A stretch of 64,000 nucleotides of DNA from assembly GCA_900312665.1 (NCBI GenBank), contig ONZQ02000002.1:2246985-2310984 (forward strand), given 5' to 3'. The position numbers and the translations under genes were made by a program. Below are positions 23,471-34,700 of the stretch, in pieces; position 1 is the first letter of the stretch; the number at the start of each line of letters is the position of its first letter. The notes beneath the pieces were generated by a model that searched no databases, was not told where the DNA came from, and worked only from the letters and a program-made list of their open reading frames with translations. This DNA is from Cephalotrichum gorgonifer. Taxonomy: Eukaryota > Ascomycota > Sordariomycetes > Microascales > Microascaceae.

Positions 23471-26145
23471 ATGCCGCAGACCGCCCCTATAGGGCATAGC
23501 GCCCCAGTAGGTGCGGAAACCAGCGCAACACTCAGACCGCAGGGCGACATTTTCCCTGTGGGTATCAGCACCTTCCCCAGCAAGAACCCAGTCCCAGAGG
23601 AGAGCAAACGCGTCGCGTCCATGTCCTCCTCCGGCCTCTCCCTCAGCGGCACCATCCAGAAGGCCCAAAAATCCTGGGAAGCGAGTAGGGCGTCAGCTGG
23701 GAGACCTATTACTGCCACTGCTACTACCAGCAATAATAATAACCGAAACGATAACGGCACAGCGGACTATTATGGTCAGGCCCACACTGGGATGGAGCGC
23801 GTAAATAACGTGAAACATGGCCATGCGCCTCCTCCAAAGGTCTCAAGCGGCAACCTGGGAAAGCGATCGTCTCTACCCGGGGGTGACGATGCGCAACACG
23901 CGCATAAGCGCCGCGCTATCGAGTCTCCGTTGGCTGCGAATACTGCTGCTATAGCTGGGGGAGCATCGACTCCCACCCCTAAGACGGCCGAGGGCACGCC
24001 CGTCTTACGAGCCGTGCGCAGCGCGCCTAACAAGTCCTTGATGCACACTCTCCGGGGCACCCCCGAGTCGAAGGAGGCGCGCCAAAAGCTCCTAGAAAAG
24101 ACGCCGTCCGGGCGATGTTATAGGGTCTTCACAAGTAAGAAAGAACAGGGACCCATCTCTCTGATCACTACTGCACATGCACGGCGCGGGCGGCTGACCG
24201 GGGGATATGCGATATTACAGCCAAAGAAGGGATCTCGGTGCCGACGCTGGGAGTCCCGATACCCGACGGTTACGAGCAGTACGATGATGAGGCGTGTCCG
24301 TGGATCTGCCCGGTTCGATCTTGCAGGAACCTGCTCAGAAATACCCACGCCCTTTCAGGGCATTTCGGCGTAAGCATATCTACTCGACGTCTCCCCTGCT
24401 CCTACTAGTGCCAGTCCCCCCTCTCCCCCACCCACGGGCTCTAACCTAACGACTCATTTCCGTTGCACCAGCAAGCACACCGCTTCTGTAACCTGAACGA
24501 TAACGGCGACGGGACGCTGTCCATCGTGGGCAAGTTTAAAGCCCCTCCCGGGCACACCGCGGCTCGCGTAATTTCGAGGAAGCCACTGGATCCCAAAGAG
24601 CCACCGATGGCGACCCCGAGGCGTCCACTGCAGAGTAGGCCCCTCGCCGGTGAGCGTCGCGAGTCGGGCTCTGCAGCGGCGGAGACGGCGGGGACGGCGG
24701 GGCCGAGCCCGGGGGTAATGACTCCGCCGGTTAACCCGGCTCCCAAGCAGTCCCCGGCGCCGGTTCACGCCGCTCTCAAGAAATCCCCGGCGCCGGTTAA
24801 CTCGGCTTCCAAGCAGCCACCGGCGTCAGTCAACCCGCCTCAGGTCAAGTCGCCGGATCTGACTAACCCGGCGCCGAAGAAGTCCACGGCTCCGGTCAAC
24901 CCCACCCGGAGAGAGTCGGCGGCGGCTCCGAGCACCCCGACGCCGTCGTCGTCGTCGAGCGGTGGTGATCCAGGTACCAAGATGATGCAGTACCTGCGAA
25001 ACGTCCTGCCGGAGGGCTTCGACTTCGGACTCTTCACGACGTCCAGGGAAGGTCCGTTTCTCCTGCAGCTCGCCGTCCGGCGGGACATCACTCCGGCCTG
25101 GATCAAAAGGGCGACGGGGATTAAGCCACACCTCCCCAGGGCCCTCCTCGCCCTCCTGCTATACCTCTCAGGCACCCCCGCCGACGACCCCTGCCCCTCG
25201 TGCGTCACGGCGGACTCGCGCGAGCAGTGCATTGTCCCGAGCTCATTCTTCCCGGTCTACCTCATCGAGAAGTTTGGAGGCTCGTGTGCGGCGTGCTTCT
25301 ACAGGTGCACTCGCTGGCATCACAAGACCCACTGCCTGCTGGCGACGAAAGGCGCCAATAAATCTGAGGCGGCTAGCCAGGTCTCCGAGTCGCCACTCGC
25401 GGGTGATGACTCTATGGTACTGGACGCAGCAGGTGCAGTAAGTGATAAGGGGGAGGTCGTTTCGCCGGTTGAGGAGGAACCGGGGTCAGCAGGTGGTGAT
25501 GTTGATGCGCCGGGCGCACAGCAGGATCAGCGTACGTCACTGATTGTTTCCCTAAAGGGATATGTACCCCCAACCACGCGATCCGTAGCACAACCTGCTG
25601 TATCACCTCCTACAAAGTCCCCCGCCGACTCCCTGATACAAGGGAGCCTCATCTCAGCGGACGTCCTGGACATGGAGGACTGGGAGATCGCTCCTGGCAC
25701 AGTCCGCACCACATCCGACGATCAGGTTAATAGTAAGTCGCCTGCCTACTCCTCTTTAGCCATCATGGCTGTGCCTCGTCCCCCGACACGAGCTAACCAG
25801 CGCACCGCAGACGTGGCCTACTCGAACGCCTACCTGTTTTCGAACATCGCCGTGGCGGTGGAGCCGGGCGTGGGCTTCAACTTGATCACCCTCAAGCCCG
25901 GCGGCTTCCACAAGTTCAAGCCCGAGGACTCCTTGCGCCTCTGCTCGCTCTCGACCGGCAAGCTCTCGGTGAAGATCGAGGCACCCGGCGGCAGCGAGGA
26001 TAAGGGCGAGGCGGCGGCCGGGGGGGAGCTGAGCTTCAGGATCGGGCCGAACGGCATGTTCAAGGTCCGGCCGGGCGCGACGTGCAGTGTACAGAACCGG
26101 GTGTACGTGGATGCCGTCTTACACGTTACTTCTATTGAGGTTTAG
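23471..26145 (+). CDS. Protein with zinc-finger-like motif, Cys-rich (DUF3716-like) region and CENP-C-like cupin
   Basis: Four exons, 23471-24134, 24221-24369, 24472-25732 and 25811-26145, about 802 residues. The first in-frame ATG is 23471; an upstream exon is possible. Exon 2 carries CPWICPVRSCRN followed by a GHFGQAHR segment completed in exon 3, like a C2H2-type finger. Then come imperfect Pro/Lys/Ser repeats (APKQSPAPVHAALKK type, about 24736-24910) and a Cys cluster (CPSC, CAACFYRC, HC, about 25185-25340) like fungal DUF3716. The C-terminus (LFSNIAVAVEPGVGFNLITL, FRIGPNGMFKVRPGATCSVQN) resembles the CENP-C/Mif2 cupin dimerisation fold. A nuclear, DNA- or chromatin-related role is inferred, not shown. 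Flanks are AT-richer and gene-free, which fits an accessory gene. Confidence 0.75.
24736..24910 (+). repeat. Degenerate Pro/Lys/Ser protein repeat inside the cupin gene
   Basis: At least five imperfect units of roughly 12-14 codons in the pattern N-x-A-x-K-x-S-P-A-P-V. They lie between the finger-like motif and the Cys cluster and probably form a disordered linker. Confidence 0.6.
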
Positions 26146-27005
26146 TAGAGTTGGGAGTAAGTGTGTGTGTGTGTTTTTTACTTGATATGTTAGCCTGGGT
26201 GGAGATTCTGGGTGCTTTGGCGTTAGTGGAGAGAAGCGAAATGGAACGGAGGGCGTTGATTCGGAGCTCTGCTATGGTTTCAGTATAGATGAATGTATTA
26301 CAGTAATTATTGGCGAGGTAGCTGTTGATCTGATAGATGATAGGAGTAATTTGTACATAGACATGCCCCATTGTTCAGGTGCTGGACAAATACGCGGGTT
26401 GGTGGGTTGGGGGGCCTGTGAGCCCCTATAATCCTCTGCAATATGCAGGGGTTTCAGCAGGTCCTCAGGGCGGACTTCAGTGGATCCGCCTCGCTGCAGG
26501 CCGCCCGGCCGGCCGGACGAAGCCTGCTTGCCTTCTATAGGAGTCAGCTCAGAAGTTGATTCACGAGAGAACCGTATCAGGCCTAATCGGATCATCACCT
26601 GAAGCCACTTAAACAAATACTGCGAAGAGATTGTAGTATGCCTTGTACTCCAGGTATAGTACCAATTCAGTGTAAGTGGATTGGGTCGTCGCTGCGGGGC
26701 ACGACTTACACGGCACGACTTACACGGCGAATTTTGCATTCTAACTGGTGCTAGGGGGACATTTCAGGGTCCTTCTACTTAGACGTGTAAAGGTCTGACG
26801 GGAAATATCACTCGTACAAGTAAGACACCAACGACAGGAAGGATCGCAAACACGTAGATAACAGGTATTACACGCACACTCGTATCGGGGAAGAATATGT
26901 ATTTACCCAACAGGCAAGCAGGCAAGTCCCCGGTGTGTGAATTGGGCATGCGGAGGCGCGTGCCAGATGATAACACCGGGAGAAGCCAAGCGACAGTCCC
27001 ATAGA
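26146..27005. other. Intergenic, AT-richer, with small tandem repeat
   Basis: 860 bases with no gene. Contains a (GT)n run near 26162-26174, a 2 x 14-bp tandem repeat at 26698-26725 and a TACAAGTA octamer at 26815-26822. Confidence 0.5.
26698..26725. repeat. Tandem repeat, 2 x 14 bp (GGCACGACTTACAC)
   Basis: Two perfect adjacent copies, followed by the start of a third (GGCG). It lies in non-coding DNA downstream of the cupin gene. Confidence 0.85.
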
Positions 27006-29044
27006 TCAATAAATGTACCTGAAGTGACGGTTCTGTCATTTTGGTTAGTCTTGCTATCCATCATCCATCATCGGCGAAGAGAAATCGGAATGCAAAGATC
27101 AAGCACAAGGAGGAGGAAGAGGGAAAAAAACACATACCGTCCTGTCTGTAAAGTCGTCCTCGTACGCATTGTCGAAGCTCTCCTCGTGGCCCTCCCTATC
27201 GCGCTTCTTGTTCGAGTAGATGCAGAGGAAGCGGTAGAACATGGAGAGCGCCAGGGCCGCGACGGTCGTCGCAACCAGCACCGTAAACCCGGGCGTGTAC
27301 CTGGGCGCGTCCTCCTTGGTGAAGAGCATGGGGCCGACGAAGTTGCCGAGGCAGTAGCCGATGTACATGCCCGCCGACGACACCGTCTTCTTCGTGTAGC
27401 CCGCCGTGTTGGCGATCTGGATCCCCATGAGGATCGCGTAGCCCGCGCTGAAGGACGGGAGCACGTAGATGGCGAACAGCAGCGCCCCCGTCCGGCTGAC
27501 GGGGAGGAGCCACAGGAGGAGAGATGACATCACGGTGATGATCATCGTGAAGGCAAAGACGTACGTCCGCACGTTCTCGTACTTGTACGCGAGCCACGGA
27601 AGCGTGAGGAGCATGATGCACCCGCACGCGCCGCTCGGCATCTTGAGGAGCAGCGAGTTGAGCTCGTTGAAGCCCAGGCCCCGGATGATGAGGGGGATGA
27701 AGCTCGACATGGGCCCGTTGGGGATCTGGGAGAGGAACGCGATGGCGAAGACGGTCCAGAACTTGAGGTCCAGGAGGAGCTCCTTGATCTGGGCTGGCTT
27801 GAAGTGAGTGTTGCGAACGCCCGCGTTATTGCTGCGGAGCCGCGCCACGAGGATGTACCGCTCGCGCTCGGTGTAGCCCTTGGCCCGCACCGGGTCCGGG
27901 GGAAGGACCCACCAGAGGGCGACGCCCCAGGCTACGGTTATGGCACCCGCGAAGTAGTACATGTACCGCCACGACGAGACGCCGCCGTTGATCTGGCCGA
28001 GGCCGTAGTTACACAGGGGAGAGAGCATGGCCGCGAGGCCAGTGGCGCTGTACCATACACTACGGAAGCAAGTCAGCAGGGTGTTCTTCCATGGTACAGT
28101 TCGTCTTCTTTAGAGAGGGAGGGTCATCCCCTCCCCCCCCTTCTAGTGTTCATTTGGGGGTGGGGGCCAACATACCCCATGCGTACTGCCTGCTCATCCT
28201 TCTTATAGAATCCTCCCTACTCCAGGTGATCAGTATCCTGCCCGGCAGCTATCTTCCCCCCAAGCCGCCTCCCGAAGCCGTCCGAACTCACTACGATGAC
28301 CATGAACATGGGGCTGACGCCGCTCTCGAGGAACCCGAGGAAGAATCTCTGCGCGTAGAGGGACTGATAGTTTTTGCAGACCGTCGTGAGGAGGAGGCAG
28401 GTGCCCCAGAGGAAGACGATGAGCGAGGCCACGCGCTCGATGGGGAAGCGCTGCGCCAGGGCCACGAGCGGGTAGGCGCCGACGATGAAGCCGAGGTAGA
28501 AGATGGAGGCGCTCCAGGAGTAGCGCGCCCCCACGAGGAGGTCCAGGTCCGTTTGCAGGCCGAAGATGGCCTATCACGGGGGGAGGGAGAGCGCAATGTT
28601 AGCAGACTAGCAAGCTTCTACACTAGATAGAGAGAATACGAAGGGTGGAAGAGACAACAAGAAGGTGGAAAGAAAAGGGGTGGTAGAGATAGAGAGATAT
28701 AGAGATCGGACGACAAGAGGATGGAAAGAAGAGATATGTTATGGAGAAAGAGAGAGAGAAGAGATTCCACGCACTGCCTGTGAAAGCATAGTCTTGTCGT
28801 AGTGCTGCAGCCCGTAGGTCAGGCAGAGCACCGGCATCAGCTTCCAGTCCAGCCTCCGCCGGATAGCCTTCTCCTCCTCTTCTGTCCACTCGAGATCCCC
28901 CTGGTATGTAGCCAGCACCCTCATCGCCTCATCCTGGTGCTCCAAGTCCACGGCCACGGCCTTGACCGGGGGTTCGTCGGCGCTGTGCCGCCTGGCATCC
29001 TCGGCCCGCTCCACCGAGACTCCCTTCTCGGGATCAGCTGCCAT
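27006..29044 (-). CDS. MFS transporter, anion:cation symporter (allantoate/nicotinate permease-like)
   Basis: Five exons, 29044-28775, 28570-28292, 28216-28176, 28059-27138 and 27032-27006, 512 residues. The joins restore HYDKTMLSQAAIFGLQTDL, the short exon GGFYKKDEQAVRMG, then VWYSATGL, and a last 27-nt exon giving NRHFRYIY, the usual end of this family. About twelve membrane segments are visible, with a long charged N-terminus (LEWTEEEEKAIRRRLDWKLMP). Known relatives (Dal5, Tna1) import small carboxylic acids with protons at the plasma membrane; the substrate here is unknown. It is divergent from the decarboxylase-like gene at 30246, which suggests an aromatic acid as substrate, though that is inference. 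Confidence 0.92.
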
Positions 29045-30245
29045 CTTTTTTTCGTTTCCAGACCTATATAATGGCCTAATCTCTTTGATATGGGGATAGT
29101 GTGGGAGAATGGGAAATAACTAAGGGAAGAAGAGGGTGGGTTTTCTCGCTACCAGGCGACCGGGCTCGATGGGTCCGGTGTGGGCCTTTTATGCAAACTA
29201 TGAACTGGGGGACTCCTGCTGGGATCCCGTATTATTACCCCAGATCCCATATTACCCCAGACCCCCCAGACCCCAGACTTGACGAGATTGTCATGATCAT
29301 AGACCCGTCACAACAGGCATGTTGCATTCAGTACCCCATGGGGAAGGATCCTAGACCCAGCCTCATAGGGACCTTACTATGCCCTTGGAGGGTGGAAGGT
29401 TGTAGTTGTCGGGTCGGAAGGTGGGGAGGGTGGGGATACAGGGATGGCACCCCCCTGTCCGGCGTTAACCTAGCGAAGAGTTCGTGGGGAAGTTCGCGGG
29501 GAAGCTCGCGGAGATAGGCCAAATGATTAAGGCATGCTTGTGTAAGTGTCCGTAAGGGGTAAGTGAGGCGAGCTAGAAGAGGGCGGGGCCATTGTACTAA
29601 CCACAGGGGCCCGCAGTAGCGCGGGCTCGCATATCCCGCGCGCAGGAGTGGACACCATAACTCTGGGGGATCGGCACTTGGGACCAAGGCTCCGTGGTAG
29701 AGAGTCATGTCTTCCACCAAAAGCCCAGGTTCGCTTCCTTTCGGTGGCGCCCGCCGCCGCCGGAGCCGTTCAAACTGCCGGCCTTTCCCCCGCGCCTAGT
29801 CGGATGTATAATTCCGGGCGAGAACTAACAGCTGGGTCGGATAACGGCGCTCGCCCCACGGGACCATAATACCCCTCACTCCTCAGCGTTTTCTGCTTGT
29901 TCCCAAGAGCTCTCCCCCCCCCTTCGCATCGGCACTCCTGAGGATCGGCACTTAGTAGGAGGTGGTGAGGAGGTGGGGGGGGGGGAAGTGGCCAGTATCT
30001 GCGAACCACCTACTCGTACTTAAACAGGCCGGCGAAAGAAGAAAACCATTCTGGGGCCGATATACTCGATAGACATCTCTTCTACACGCCTCGCTCTCCG
30101 GTTTTCTGTCCGACAATTACCCAAAGCGCCTCTCCCTCACCCCAACGCCAGAGATACCCTGCAGTCTTATTCGCGCGTGCCGGGACCAAATCCACAATCT
30201 CAAAAGTAGAAGAACAAGAACAAGTAGAATAACAAGAGAATAATC
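29045..30245. promoter_or_regulatory. Shared upstream region of MFS and decarboxylase-like genes
   Basis: 1.2 kb between divergent start codons. No TATA box was assigned. A degenerate tRNA-like stretch (A/B-box-like) occurs at 29680-29748 but does not fold as a tRNA. The pyrimidine-rich region 30060-30180 precedes the plus-strand gene. Confidence 0.4.
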
Positions 30246-31496
30246 ATGGCAGCCCCCAAGGGAACCATAGCCCTCGAGGAGGCCGTCGTCAACCCCGACG
30301 ACCTAGACTTCCTCGCCGACGTCGCATCCATGTACGCCCCCGGCGCCTCCGCCACCGACTCCTCCAAGCACCACGCCCTCACCCAGAAGCTCGCCGACAT
30401 CCACGACGAGCGCCTCCGCCAAATGGACGCCGAGGGCGTCGAGTACATGCTCCTCTCCATCACCGCACCCGGATGCCAGGGCGTGACCGACCCCGCCCGC
30501 GCCCAGTCCCTGGCCACCAAGTCCAACGACTGGCTCGCGGCCGAGGTGGCCCGGAACCCCGCCAGGTTCGGCGCCCTGGCGTCGCTCTCGATGCATAGCG
30601 GCGCCGAGGCGGCCGCCGAGCTGCAGAGGGCCGTGCGGGACCTCGGCATGTTCGGCGCCCTGCTCAACAACTACCAGTCCGTCGGCGCCGACGGCCGCGG
30701 CAAGAGGTTCTACGACACGCCCGACTACCACGTCTTCTGGGAGACGGTCCAGGAGCTGGACGTGCCCGTGTACATGCACCCGTCCTACCCCACCTCCGGT
30801 GACCTCAACTCCCCCGAGTCGCAGTACGGCCCGCGCACCCACCTGCTCGGCGCCGCCGTGCAGTTCCACCTAGACCTTAGCTTCCACCTCTACGCCCTCG
30901 CCTCGAGCGGCATCTTCGACCTATATCCCCGCGTCCAGGTAGTAGCGGGGCATCTCGGAGAAGGGTAAATACCAAAAACCATGCCCCCCTCGTTTTCCCC
31001 TTTAACAATCCTGGATTTTCTTCTCTACCAGTTTCGTATATACGCCTGTCCACTAACCGTTTTCCTTCTCAAGCATCCCCTTTAACCTATGGCGGGCGAA
31101 CCACTGGTATAACAAGCCCGTGAAGCGCGCCACGAGGCCGTCGAAGGAGGACTATGGCTACTACTTTAAGCATAACATCTCCATCACCACCTCCGGCTTC
31201 TATTCCACGCAGGGCCTTAAGTTCTGCATCGGCGAGATCGGCGTTGATAGGTGCATGTACTCTATAGGTGAGTGTGGTTGTCCCCCCCCCGTCCCCGAAA
31301 CAAACCAAACCAATACTTGGCATTGCCGCAAAGACTTAGAGGGCGGCGGCTTACTGACAATTCGATAGACTATCCGTATGACACCATAAAGGAGGCCCAG
31401 GATTGGTGGAAGGGACTGGACCTGCCCGAGGACCAGAAGGTGGCCGTCGCAAGGCAGAACGCCATAAGACTATTTAAGCTCCCGTTGGAGCTGTAG
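30246..31496 (+). CDS. 2,3-dihydroxybenzoate decarboxylase-like amidohydrolase
   Basis: Three exons, 30246-30964, 31074-31267 and 31369-31496, 346 residues, ending RLFKLPLEL as is usual for the family. Candidate metal and catalytic residues are the EE at 11-12 in ALEEAV, His178 in VYMHPSYP and Asp305 in SIDYPYDTI. GHLGEGIPFNLWRANHWYN and the segment around KHNISITTSG are highly conserved in fungal 2,3-dihydroxybenzoate and gamma-resorcylate decarboxylases of the amidohydrolase (ACMSD) group. These enzymes remove CO2 from hydroxybenzoates (reversibly in some), feeding catechol-type products into degradation. Which acid is used cannot be told. The divergent MFS transporter next door would suit import of the substrate. 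Confidence 0.9.
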
Positions 31497-31753
31497 ATTG
31501 CTTCGCTCGGGGGTTGGTACTGGTGCTGAATATACAACTGTTTCGTATAGTTTTTTTTATTATCATGCCTCTTTGGATGTGGTGAGCGGGAGGGGAGCTC
31601 GTTATGAGCCCTCCCTCTAATCAGATTGGTAGGTTTCGAAGCTGTGCTCTCGTGTGTTCAGAGGCGCACGCCATCCCTCAATAAGGCAAAAGAAATAAAG
31701 AACAAACAGACACTCTCAGCTCAAACAATGAAATCTAAACTGTGGCGCAGGTA

Positions 31754-34700
31754 TCACTCATCATCATCCATCATGCCATCAAAATAGTCAAAGCCACGTC
31801 CCTCGAGGCCGTCAGCCACGCTCTCCTCGTACCCCGCCGCCTCATCAGTCGCCGTCAATGCCTTCACCATCCCCTTGTCCATCCGGTGAGCCACGTACAT
31901 CTCGTGCACCACCGCCACTGCAGGCCTCCTACCCATCCTGCCACTCACCTGGCGCGCCTTTATATTCGCCAGATGCTCCCCGGCGACCATCCAGACAATC
32001 TTCGGATGCTTCTTGTGGAAGAGTTTGAACATGACAGATGCCTTGAGTAAACCCCAGTAATCCGAGTCGCCGTGGGGCCCCAGGACCAAGTACTTCACAT
32101 CTCTCTTCCTAAGGGCCTTCTCGCTCGGTCGGACATCGAGCCACGCTTGGTACGCCGTTTCAACTTTGTTTTGATAAGAGCCATGGGGCACATCGTCCCA
32201 CACCTTGACGACTGCGTATAAATCGACTTGAAGATCCCGGCGCAGCGTTTTGTACGATTCCGAGTCGTTGGCTCGTTCCTCCAAATCGTGGAAGTAATAC
32301 GCCAAGTCTTCATCCCAGTCCGTGGCCTCGTCGCCCCCTGATATGTCCTTGAGAAAGGTATTGAGTCCCTCCTGTATCGTAGGTATGGCCACCTTGAACT
32401 TGAGCCAGTCGAGGATATGTTCTGGGTTAGCTGGGCATTTTTCCCCTTTGTACGCCGGCTCATTGTATGCATTCTCCTCTCCCCGGACAACCGGCGGTTT
32501 GATTAGATCCTTCCTTAGCCGGGCCCACTCATCGTCAGTGAAGATGATCCCTTGCTTTATCTGATCAACGAGGTGGCTGACGAGGGTGCTGAGAATTATC
32601 GCTTTCTCGTCGCTGACTGACCCCGTCTTGTAGCACACCCTCTCCTTGTATCTTGTGCATATGCCGAGGAGATTAGGCAGCAAGTTGAAGTCGAAACTGT
32701 CCTTCAAGAACTTCGAGGCGGCCGTTTCTCGGTTGTTGCCCCACTTCTGTAAGATGTCTTGGTAGGTGGTCTTGTCCTTCTCAAGGTACCCACCCATGTC
32801 GTTTTTGTGCTTTTTGAAGAGGTCTCGCTTTACTGGAACAGGAGCATTTTCAAAGTTGTTGACGATATCAGGGTCCCAACATACCCACGCAAGGTCTCCG
32901 TCGTAGTCTCCCCCCGAGAGCAAATCCGCCAAGGGCTCGTTCCCCTTTATTGAAAAGACAATTACATCCCGGAGGTGGCTGAGCTCGAGCTTGTATACGG
33001 CCTTCACCTTCTGCATGTCACTAGGAAAGTGAGCCGGCGCACGCGCAACCAGGACATCTTGACCGAGTAGATGACTACTAAACGGCCCGGCTGGAGTTCG
33101 TGTGTCACATTCCGAGCCTCCAGAGAACCCCAGGTGGACTTCGCCCTCTTCAAGTATCCCGGCGAAGTCAACCGCCATGAAGGCATATGTAGACCGGGGG
33201 ACTGTGACCTTTATCTTGGCCTTGTGCTTGTCGCATCCTTGCTTCGCTAGGTTCGCTGCAATCTCCTGCAAGAATTTCAGTCTCGGAGTAAACCCGGCAT
33301 CAAGGAGGTGTTTCAGCGTTTCCTCTTCTGACTTTGGGAGCCCACCAAGAAAGGGGATGAGGCCAGTGGCGATTTTTTCCTTGCGGGCTGCCGACGAACT
33401 TTTAGAGGCCCAGGCATGGAGTGCAATGGGATCCTGGGCGGCAAGTGCCTGCTCTTCAAGATCCTTGTTCACCGTCTCCTCAAGTAGCCTGGATACTACG
33501 GCCCTCATGCGTAGAGGGTCCCGAGCTCTGTCTTCAAGAACAGGGATGAACTGCTCGTTCAACGAAGCAGGAATCAACCGCCCTGCCGGCTTTCTGACCT
33601 CGAACGTTCGGTGATCTGGATCTTCCAGGTCGCAGTTCCACTTCTTCTGGGAAGGATAGCCTTCGATCCAGAGCTCGCCATCATCAAGCGAGTCAACTAC
33701 CCAAAAGCCCTTATAGGGTCCGATTCGCCCTTGGAAACCACTTGGCCTCTCTCGGTCGTCGATCCCGAGGCGGTCGCTGATCCTTTTGGCTAGTGTTGGC
33801 GACATTCGGCCGATTCCGTCATTCATAACGTTGCCAGTTGGGGACAATAGATCGCGGCTATGTTGCCGAATCTGATTTTTCTCCAGCACTATTGTTGGTG
33901 TCGTTCTGCTTAAGACTACAGGATCGAGAGATTAGTGTGAAGGTGCATCAAACCACCCGACAAAAATAGCAGGGGGACCATACCCAATGCCAGCCGCGAA
34001 AATAGCTTCAATGCCGGCTGTTGGCCGTTCGAAGAAATTGAGGTAGTCCACTCCAGGAGATCGTGGATCTTCATCTTGGTCCGGCTATGGATATTGGTAG
34101 CCTCCTCCTTGGGGGGGAGAGCGCCGGTGATGCCTGGTTTGAAGTCATTGCCGTCTACTGCAAAAAAGTATATCCGCTTCTGGCGGTGAGTTTCGGTCTC
34201 CATGACCCCTGGGGAGTCATATTTCTTCTCAATCTTCTTATCATCCTTAGTAAAGAAAGCGCCCCATATCCGGCCCAGCAATATAGGCTGTGACTGGGAA
34301 AGTCGGTCTATCAAGTCCTCCACGACGCCCGGGCGCTTCAATACCTCAGGTCTGCCTCTGTCCTTGGGCGAGGGAAAGGTGATTTCGAGGACCCGATCAG
34401 CACCGAACCTCCTGGCAAGACGATGACTGGATTCCAATTTGAGTGGCTGAAGCGTCAGACTGTACAGGGCGCTATCCTTGCCAGGATTATAATTGGCTTC
34501 AATGACCATAGTTACGGAAAGCCCGCGATATTGGAAAGTTGAAAAGGCAGCCTTCCATGCCCTGCCATCGCATCTATCGGGCAGGGTTTTGTCCCTGAAG
34601 TCCGGATGTGTCTTGAGTGCATTGTGGAATTTCGTCGGGTCGCGCCAGCTCGGGTCATATTCAATGAGGAGGGTATCCAGCCTCACGTCGCAGCAGACGG

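Noticed and set aside
26779..27039. 86-codon open frame as the last exon of the MFS gene
   Set aside because: The upstream acceptor at 27033 gives the canonical family C-terminus NRHFRYIY and a stop, so the long frame is 3' UTR.
29680..29748. tRNA-like stretch with A-box-like and B-box-like motifs
   Set aside because: Acceptor pairs only at 4 of 7 positions, the T stem at 3 of 5, and no anticodon stem forms. At best a degenerate remnant.
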